Origin: Desulfobulbaceae bacterium
GTDB taxonomy: Bacteria > Desulfobacterota > Desulfobulbia > Desulfobulbales > Desulfocapsaceae
Length of the DNA stretch: 6,878 nt
Direction of reading: 5' to 3'
NCBI GenBank assembly: GCA_027067035.1
Contig: JAMOMO010000399.1
Location: 1 to 6,878 of the forward strand
The translations under genes were made by a program, and so were the position numbers. The notes below the pieces were generated by a model that saw nothing but the letters and a program-made list of their open reading frames with translations, searched no databases and was not told the DNA's origin. Shown here one piece after another: positions 1 through 4,542 of the stretch (the stretch's first letter is position 1; every line of letters begins with the position of its first letter).

Positions 1-1866
1 AGCCCGGTTTTCAGTGACGATTCCATCCTCATCTTCATCAAGGATATCTGCGCCGCGGATATAGTCAATGACTTCATCTGCAGTGTAGTCAACAGGCGTT
101 CCGAGCAGCTCGGCGGAAATGTTGATATTGATAAAGGCATTGGCAAGGGCCGTTATGTTTTCATTATCACCGAGGTAGGTGTAAATGGGGCGCTCACTGT
201 ACAGAATACCGTTGCTTGCAGGGTTTGAACTGCCGGGATCTGCCGCCCAGTCCATGGTGGACCAGAAGGGGACCGCATCGTCCTTTAAGGCACCGTTCTC
301 TTCCGTTGCAAGCTCTCCGGTGCTGTCAATGATCTCATTTGCTTCATTTAAACCAAACTTGACCACATTTCCTTCCCAGAAGTTACCAGCCTTGGGAGTG
401 AAGAATGACATGTAGATACGATCACCACTGGTTGTCCTGGTAACGGGTACAACCGGCGCGGCAAAAACGGTGGTCCTTTCTAAAATGGAGTTGATGGCAT
501 CGGTGAGTGCGTCAACAAGCTTATCTTCCGTTGAGGCATCATAGTAATATTTGCCGTAGTTTTCATCGGCGGTATTGTAGAGGTTGAAAAAACCATTACC
601 GTTATTGGCAGTGTTTATGAGGAGAAGGTTACTGACATGGTCTCCCATGAAGCCAATGGTGTAGGTGATAATATTCTGGTAGCCATCGGCGTATCCCACA
701 TCGTTGTTATAGATATAGTACGCGATGTCATCAAGGTATGTTGATCCTTCATATCCCACGGGGATTTCGTAGTATGCCTTTTCGTCATCCTCATCAACCT
801 CTCCGTCTCCGTCATCATCGATATTGTTCAGGCTGTTGTCTTCAATGATCCATCCCTCGCCTATTTCCAGGTCATCTCCATCATAGTCTGCAAGGAAGTC
901 GGGCTCATACTGTTCAGCGGTGAGGGCATGGGCATCGGTGTTGTCGCCAAGATCTTTTGAGGACATCCCTGAAGAGATCATGATAACAAAATTCTGGGCA
1001 CAGTCGTAATTCTCACCATGGGAGTTGGCACTGTTGTAATAGCCGGCGACCTCGGCCAGTCCTTCGGCAAGCGGGGAGAAGTCATATGTCTGCATTCCAT
1101 TGAGGCTGTTCAGGAAATCAGGGTCGTATGAAAAATTTCCATCCGCATCCTCTTCCAGGGCATAGCCCAGGGGCTTGTTCTGGGTGGCACCGTCATCGTT
1201 GGTGTGATACCAGAGTGAAAACAGGGCCTTGTTTTCTGTTTCAAGGATAACCCTGGCCAGTGCCTTCTTGGCGGAATAAAACCGGTTTTCCTCAATGAGA
1301 TCCGAGCCGTCACCTGTGTATTCACCACTGAAGAAGAGATAGTTGAGGTAATTGGTGGAATAGCGCATGGCAGTGACCGGATCCGCATTTGGGGCACCAA
1401 ATTCGGCCAGTGCATTACTGAGGCTTTCAACTGGAAGGGCAATGGTTTTTCCGTTAAAGGTCCAGAGCAGATCGTCTCCGCTTGGGACACCTTGAATCAT
1501 GTTGCTGGTATCCATCTCCATGACATTTTCGGAGGTGATCTCAAAGGGAGCGAGAAAATAATCGGTACCCGCTCCACCACCCTGGGCATAGATTCCGTAG
1601 CCATGTTCCTTGAAAAAACCCGTTCCGGTAACCGGGTTTTCAATGGCCTCCACCGAGTGATCTGCAGGTGTCCAGTCCGTGGTGTTGTCAAAATCGCTGA
1701 TCCATCGTGCCTGTTCCATGTCACCACTGTTGTCTATATAGAGAACAATACTGGGAGGGACATCATTGTCAGTGGGGAAGAAAATACAGGTATCATCACT
1801 GTTGGCAGGGACCACAGAGGCTGTGATAAAGAGAAGAAGAAAGACGATTCGGGAGAAATACTTCAT
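1..1866 (-). CDS. pilY1: PilY1-like type IV pilus tip adhesin/assembly protein, N-terminal 622 residues (C-terminus cut by window edge)
   Basis: PilY1 sits at the pilus tip and acts in pilus biogenesis, adhesion and calcium-dependent control of retraction (family knowledge). The frame is open from ATG 1866 to base 1. A Sec signal peptide is visible (basic MKYFSR, hydrophobic IVFLLLFITASVV, likely cleavage after VPA at residue 21). A von Willebrand A-like fold begins at about residue 38 (PPSIVLYIDNSGDM) and continues with FVIMISSG (293-300) and ITYTIGF (400-406), all in the positions usual for PilY1. The metal-site motifs look degenerate: DNSGD at 45-49 and SSG where ordinary family members often have TDG. 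EF-hand-like acidic loops lie at residues 350-361 and 610-621. The visible part ends just after VIDYIRG, which in this family normally precedes the C-terminal beta-propeller (Neisseria_PilY1 domain), so the propeller lies outside the window. A good ribosome site (AAGGA, 7 bases before ATG) supports the start. It is the last visible gene of the minor-pilin operon, 22 bases after pilX. Confidence 0.88.
   Translation of the reverse strand, partial: MKYFSRIVFLLLFITASVVPANSDDTCIFFPTDNDVPPSIVLYIDNSGDMEQARWISDFDNTTDWTPADHSVEAIENPVTGTGFFKEHGYGIYAQGGGAGTDYFLAPFEITSENVMEMDTSNMIQGVPSGDDLLWTFNGKTIALPVESLSNALAEFGAPNADPVTAMRYSTNYLNYLFFSGEYTGDGSDLIEENRFYSAKKALARVILETENKALFSLWYHTNDDGATQNKPLGYALEEDADGNFSYDPDFLNSLNGMQTYDFSPLAEGLAEVAGYYNSANSHGENYDCAQNFVIMISSGMSSKDLGDNTDAHALTAEQYEPDFLADYDGDDLEIGEGWIIEDNSLNNIDDDGDGEVDEDDEKAYYEIPVGYEGSTYLDDIAYYIYNNDVGYADGYQNIITYTIGFMGDHVSNLLLINTANNGNGFFNLYNTADENYGKYYYDASTEDKLVDALTDAINSILERTTVFAAPVVPVTRTTSGDRIYMSFFTPKAGNFWEGNVVKFGLNEANEIIDSTGELATEENGALKDDAVPFWSTMDWAADPGSSNPASNGILYSERPIYTYLGDNENITALANAFININISAELLGTPVDYTADEVIDYIRGADILDEDEDGIVTENRA
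784..819 (-). other. EF-hand-like loop within PilY1
   Basis: PilY1 residues 350-361 read DDDGDGEVDEDD, with acidic residues at loop positions 1, 3, 5, 7, 9 and 12, Gly at 6 and Val at 8. It sits inside the von Willebrand-like region, after an acidic stretch DYDGDD (327-332), and looks like an inserted calcium-binding loop. A further D-x-D-x-D-G loop starts at residue 610 (bases 4-39), just before the expected propeller domain. Confidence 0.55.
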
Positions 1867-1888
1867 GGTTTTTTCCTTCTAAAAAGGT

Positions 1889-2404
1889 TTAGAGGCCAAC
1901 ACGGTAAAATCCCGCTTCAACACTCTTTTTTGAGTCACTGTTGATATCTCTGCCATTACAGGTCATCTTGTACACATGGGCTTTGAGCTCTCCGGCCTCA
2001 TTCCCGGATCCCCGGAGAAATTTCGCAGAGGAATCAACATAGACGACTTCACCCTGAAGCTGTTCACTCTGGGATCCCGGAATGGTCAGCCATGCGGTGG
2101 GGTCGTCACTGTCTGGAAAGGTGACTCCGTTTCCAGGCTCGGCTGCAATGTTGGTGGAACTGTAGAGGGAGGTACTTGCCTCTACATATGACCGGCCGGC
2201 CTCTGCTGCATAAAAGGCACTTTTACGGGCGCTGTCATTACTGCTGATCTGCAGTTCATGGATGGTTGTGGTGGTTGCACCAAGGCCTAAAATGGTGAGA
2301 AGAACCATGAACATGAGAGAGACAATGAGTGCATAACCGTCCTCTGAATGGCAGATACCGTGCCCCTCTTTCACACCGATCGGATTCAACTGTTCTGTTC
2401 TCAT
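1889..2404 (-). CDS. pilX: PilX-like minor pilin
   Basis: 171 residues. This is a minor pilin of the PilX/GspK-like type, expected to sit in the inner-membrane initiation complex and near the pilus tip. A 23-residue leader ends in EDG and is followed by YALIVSLMFMVLLTILGLGA, which fits the PilX N-terminal pattern (G-x-A-L-I, long hydrophobic helix, LT in mid-helix). The region around residues 50-73 (E at 50, then AFYAAEAGRSY) matches the family's AxxAAEAG helix. Mature position 5 is Val rather than the Glu that most type IV pilins use for subunit docking; this is common in PilX/GspK-type proteins. The start codon overlaps the pilV stop as ATGA, so translation is probably coupled; an AAAGG lies 9 bases upstream. 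One cysteine (149) is visible. The function is assigned from the N-terminus and operon position, because the C-terminal half is not recognisable by eye. Confidence 0.82.
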   Translation of the reverse strand: MRTEQLNPIGVKEGHGICHSEDGYALIVSLMFMVLLTILGLGATTTTIHELQISSNDSARKSAFYAAEAGRSYVEASTSLYSSTNIAAEPGNGVTFPDSDDPTAWLTIPGSQSEQLQGEVVYVDSSAKFLRGSGNEAGELKAHVYKMTCNGRDINSDSKKSVEAGFYRVGL

Positions 2405-2790
2405 ATGTTTTTACCTTTGATGCATGACACCAGATAATTATGGTTGCCGCCATGGATGTTGGATGAGACTGAGATGGTAATACTCTTGCTTCCTGCAAGG
2501 GGAGTATCTGTTGAGACCTCCCAGCTGATATCGTAGAGATCACGGTCAAAGGGACCGTGGCTGCCATCATCAAGATCGGGGTGCTCATAGTCGAGTGCAA
2601 GAAGGTACTCCACCTGGTCTGTGCCCCAGGTGGAGGCACTGGTGATGGCATTGCCCTTGTTGTTTCGCTGAACATTGGTGATCTGCAGGCTGTAGAGGCC
2701 AAAGATACTGATGGTTAAGATAACCATGGCTATCAGAACTTCGATGAGACTGAAGCCGTGTTCTGTGAGGAGTGTCTTTTCTGTTTTCAT
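2401..2790 (-). CDS. pilV: PilV-like minor pilin
   Basis: 129 residues from ATG 2790. The class III prepilin leader is MKTEKTLLTEHG (12 residues) with cleavage before FSLIE, so Glu5 of the mature protein is residue 17. The hydrophobic helix VLIAMVILTISIFGLYSLQ follows, with the QITNVQRNNKGNA segment typical of PilV after it. The globular part is short and acidic (DLDDGSHGPFDRDLYDI at 72-88) and ends in a beta-rich tail with a single Cys at 123. Minor pilins of this type join PilW, PilX and FimT/U in priming pilus assembly. An earlier in-frame ATG at 2880 would put 30 extra residues before a normal-length leader and overlap pilW by more than 80 bases, so it was not chosen. The gap to the pilW stop is 4 bases and no strong ribosome site is visible, which suggests translational coupling. 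Confidence 0.85.
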   Translation of the reverse strand: MKTEKTLLTEHGFSLIEVLIAMVILTISIFGLYSLQITNVQRNNKGNAITSASTWGTDQVEYLLALDYEHPDLDDGSHGPFDRDLYDISWEVSTDTPLAGSKSITISVSSNIHGGNHNYLVSCIKGKNI

Positions 2791-2794
2791 AATC

Positions 2795-3634
2795 TTATGT
2801 GTTGCGACAGAGTATGGTTGTGGCAAGGAGCCTGTGTCTGCTATCGTCGGCAGGCGTGATGTGACTGTCGCCAACCACAAATGTTTCAGTAGTGTTCAGT
2901 TTTATGTTGGTCATCTTTGTTCGCGCCAGAATCCATACCTTTACCGCCCGGATGGATGACATGGGAACGGTGAATCCCAGAGGGGATCCCCCCTCCACGT
3001 CATCCAGGGTGATCAGGCCGTCGGGACTGGTCGGGTCAGCGGGACTGGAGGTGTCAAGGGTGGTATCAAGTCTGCCGTCCCCGTCGGAGTCAATGGCCCA
3101 GACGGTCTGGCCGCCAATGGTATCAAGGACCCCGTCTCCGTCATCGTCAAAGGCATAGGCAAAGGCCATTGCATTGATGGACTCTGCAACCAGTTTGAAG
3201 TTGCTGTCGACAAGGTTGTTCGGCTCCTGGCGACCGAGATCAAGGATGCCGTCCTGTTCACTGATCGTATCAGCAGGAGAATCAAAGAGATCATAGGTAA
3301 TGGTTTCATCGTCATCGAGTTCACCATTGCTGTCCTTGTCTATGTTGAAGGTGATTGTGTTGTTGGCGATATCAGTTATGCCAAAGGCTCCGGTGTTTTC
3401 GGGATCATATCCGGCAAGCATGATTTCCCGGGCCAGAACAGCCATGGCAGCTCTGATGTTCTGCTGCATCTCAACCACCTGGCCCTGGGTTGTATAGATT
3501 CGCTGCTGACTGGTAAAGCTGGTATAGAGCACGGCGCCGATAATGGTGGTCAGAACCATGGCAACCATGAGTTCCACCAGGGTAAAACCTTTATTGGACA
3601 ATGATCTGAGTGAGGGGGGGCTTGTGTTTTTCAT
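2795..3634 (-). CDS. pilW: PilW-like minor pilin with EF-hand-like calcium loops
   Basis: 279 residues from ATG 3634. The leader of 16 residues ends in NKG and is cut before FTLVE, so mature Glu5 is residue 21; the helix LMVAMVLTTIIGAVLYTSF follows. The segment MQQNIRAAMAVLAREIMLAGYDP (56-78) is the hallmark of the PilW family, and ESINAMAFAY (151-160) and VKVWILART (231-239) are its later conserved beta strands. Three acidic D-x-D-x-[DN]-G loops start at residues 99, 163 and 182; the first has all EF-hand ligand positions. PilW is a minor pilin of the initiation/tip complex that works with PilV, PilX and PilY1. Its start lies 16 bases after the fimT stop. An ATG at 3673 is in frame, but it overlaps fimT and would give an unusually long leader. 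A moderate GGGAAG ribosome site precedes 3634. Confidence 0.88.
   Translation of the reverse strand: MKNTSPPSLRSLSNKGFTLVELMVAMVLTTIIGAVLYTSFTSQQRIYTTQGQVVEMQQNIRAAMAVLAREIMLAGYDPENTGAFGITDIANNTITFNIDKDSNGELDDDETITYDLFDSPADTISEQDGILDLGRQEPNNLVDSNFKLVAESINAMAFAYAFDDDGDGVLDTIGGQTVWAIDSDGDGRLDTTLDTSSPADPTSPDGLITLDDVEGGSPLGFTVPMSSIRAVKVWILARTKMTNIKLNTTETFVVGDSHITPADDSRHRLLATTILCRNT
3056..3148 (-). other. Pair of D-x-D-x-D-G acidic loops within PilW
   Basis: PilW residues 163-171 (DDDGDGVLD) and 182-190 (DSDGDGRLD) both have acidic residues at loop positions 1, 3, 5 and 9, Gly at 6 and Leu at 8. Position 12 is not acidic in either (Gly 174, Leu 193), though Asp 194 lies one residue beyond the second. 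They are calcium-loop-like, as in thrombospondin type 3 or dockerin repeats, 19 residues apart. Confidence 0.5.
3305..3340 (-). other. Canonical EF-hand loop within PilW
   Basis: PilW residues 99-110 read DKDSNGELDDDE. Ligand positions 1, 3, 5, 7, 9 and 12 are D, D, N, E, D and E, with Gly at 6 and a hydrophobic residue at 8. This is a full match to the calcium-binding EF-hand loop. Flanking helices are not obvious, so it would act as an isolated loop. Confidence 0.6.
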
Positions 3635-3650
3635 ACTGTCTTCCCGGTGT

Positions 3651-4181
3651 TTATTGCCAGATACCATCAGCATCGGTTCTCATGTTCATGGTGATGCCGC
3701 CAGCCGGAGAAACCTGGATTCTGTAGTATCGGCTATTCTGGCTGTTTGTGATGTACAGGTTTCCAGGGATGCAGGTTCCGTCTGCCCTGAATTCAATCAG
3801 CGCGGTTGAACCGGTATCAAACAGGATGCTTCCCGGTCTGCTGCTGAAATCAATGGAAAAGGCAATGGTTTCATTACCGTCATTCCAGGTACCGTCACCG
3901 CCGTTGCTGGAGTAAAAGTCACAGCTCTTCTGGTCGGGGACCTTCATTGCCCAGTCTTCATTGTTTTTAATTGCCTTCATCCGTGCCTTCTGGATGCTTG
4001 AATAGACTTCTTTTGTGCTTGCCTGGAGCTGGTAGTTGGTGCGCCAGCTCAGGAAAAAGGGGATGGCTATGGCACTGCTGATACCGATGATGGCAATAAC
4101 CACCATGGTCTCTATCAGAGAAAATCCTGCAGCTGATTCTTGAGGGGTCTGCCGCCCTGCCGGAGGAGAGATATTACCCAT
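3651..4181 (-). CDS. fimT: FimT/FimU/GspH-family minor pseudopilin
   Basis: 176 residues. The 19-residue prepilin leader ends in SAAG and cleavage precedes FSLIE (Glu5 = residue 24). The helix TMVVIAIIGISSAIAIPFF follows, with the Pro at 41 typical of type IV pilins. Residues 56-74 (TKEVYSSIQKARMKAIKNN) match the GspH/FimT pattern in which the second helix part leads into a beta-sandwich. FRADGTC (131-137) and YYRIQVSPAGGI (152-163) resemble the family's conserved late strands (F-x-x-x-G and a V-x-x-x-G turn). Cysteines 87 and 137 could form a disulphide. GspH/FimT/FimU members are low-abundance pilins of the priming complex. Some FimT proteins bind DNA during natural transformation, but nothing seen here shows that. 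It is the first gene of the operon. Only a weak GGTG precedes the ATG, so the start rests on leader length. FimU is an equally fair name. Confidence 0.82.
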   Translation of the reverse strand: MGNISPPAGRQTPQESAAGFSLIETMVVIAIIGISSAIAIPFFLSWRTNYQLQASTKEVYSSIQKARMKAIKNNEDWAMKVPDQKSCDFYSSNGGDGTWNDGNETIAFSIDFSSRPGSILFDTGSTALIEFRADGTCIPGNLYITNSQNSRYYRIQVSPAGGITMNMRTDADGIWQ

Positions 4182-4295
4182 GACAGCACCGTTTTGATCT
4201 GAGCTGAGAGCTTGTGGTATAGAGGAATCTGTGTTTAATTAATGTCGTCAACAGGGAAGTCCTTTTTCAAATATGGTTGCAGAGTTGTGTCGAAA

Positions 4296-4324
4296 TTTAC
4301 CTTCTATTACCACATTAGTATAAA
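4296..4324 (+). promoter_or_regulatory. Candidate distal sigma-70 promoter for cti
   Basis: TTTACC (4296-4301) and TATAAA (4319-4324) match four and five of six consensus bases and are separated by the optimal 17 bases. Transcription from here would begin near 4331 and leave a leader of about 210 bases containing the direct repeat. Short AT-rich matches like this arise by chance, so this is only a candidate. Confidence 0.35.
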
Positions 4325-4350
4325 GCTCCCGCCCTTTTTATGTTAGTAGG

Positions 4351-4385
4351 GAAAGCCTGAAAATGGAGGGGGGAAAACCTGAAAA
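4351..4385. repeat. 13-base direct repeat, 22 bases apart
   Basis: GAAAGCCTGAAAA (4351-4363) recurs as GAAAACCTGAAAA (4373-4385) with 12 of 13 bases identical. The start-to-start distance is 22 bases, about two helical turns, so both copies would face the same side of the DNA. This is the layout expected of tandem regulator sites. It lies between the two candidate cti promoters. No known binding motif is recognised. Confidence 0.55.
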
Positions 4386-4455
4386 CAGCAGTGGTCCGGC
4401 GGCGGGTATTGTCCGGATCCCTGTTCCTGCAGGTGACGTGGCGGGAAACGGATTT

Positions 4456-4483
4456 TTTACTATTCTTTATGTGGTGGTATGCT
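4456..4483 (+). promoter_or_regulatory. Candidate proximal extended -10 promoter for cti
   Basis: TTTACT (4456-4461) lies 16 bases before TATGCT (4478-4483), which is preceded by TGG, giving an extended -10 form (TG-n-TATGCT). Each hexamer matches four of six consensus bases. Transcription would start near 4490, leaving a leader of about 50 bases, a more ordinary length than the distal candidate gives. The evidence is pattern only. Confidence 0.3.
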
Positions 4484-4530
4484 ACTATTACCTAATCACC
4501 TACAGACAGGCCTTCCATACCTTTAATTCC

Positions 4531-4542
4531 AGGATTGATATG
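4531..4542 (+). promoter_or_regulatory. Ribosome binding site and start that fix the cti N-terminus
   Basis: AGGA (4531-4534) lies five bases before ATG 4540. This start produces an immediate lipoprotein signal peptide, whereas the next upstream in-frame ATG (4363) would bury that signal behind about 59 residues. The site therefore decides between the two possible starts. Confidence 0.65.

Larger units (their letters stand above)
4182..4539. other. Divergent intergenic region between the pilin operon and cti
   Basis: About 358 bases separate the two divergent start codons. I see no convincing gene, RNA or sigma-54 (GG-N10-GC) promoter on either strand. The fimT-proximal half (about 4225-4325) is AT-rich. 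The cti-proximal half contains a 13-base direct repeat, a short G-rich run (4366-4373) and a weak imperfect hairpin (GGTCCGG at 4393-4399 against CCGGATC at 4413-4419, with one G-T pair and a 13-base loop). Two candidate sigma-70 promoters point toward cti. For the pilin operon, TTGACG on the minus strand (4247-4252) resembles a -35 box, but no good -10 box lies at proper spacing. The cti reading frame stays open back to 4324, but the extra residues do not look like protein of this family. Confidence 0.7.

Noticed and set aside
1110..1944. Open frames in other phases across pilY1 and the pilX end (minus 1110-1490 and 1497-1727, plus 1492-1944)
   Set aside because: All overlap the continuous pilY1 frame, which has a signal peptide and family motifs. 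Their translations look random.
2256..2702. 148-residue minus-strand frame across pilV and pilX
   Set aside because: It is out of phase with two genes that have clear prepilin leaders and shows no pilin features of its own.
803..3148. 17-base near-identical DNA shared by pilY1 (803-819) and pilW (3132-3148)
   Set aside because: Both encode the same acidic DDDGDG loop with similar codons. The match follows from the protein motif and is not a DNA-level repeat or recombination site.
3635..3673. Upstream ATG for pilW at 3673
   Set aside because: It would overlap fimT and give a 29-residue leader. The ATG at 3634 gives a normal 16-residue prepilin leader and a ribosome site.
4426..4433. Palindrome CCTGCAGG in the intergenic region
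   Set aside because: An eight-base palindrome alone is likely by chance, and its arms have no extended symmetry.
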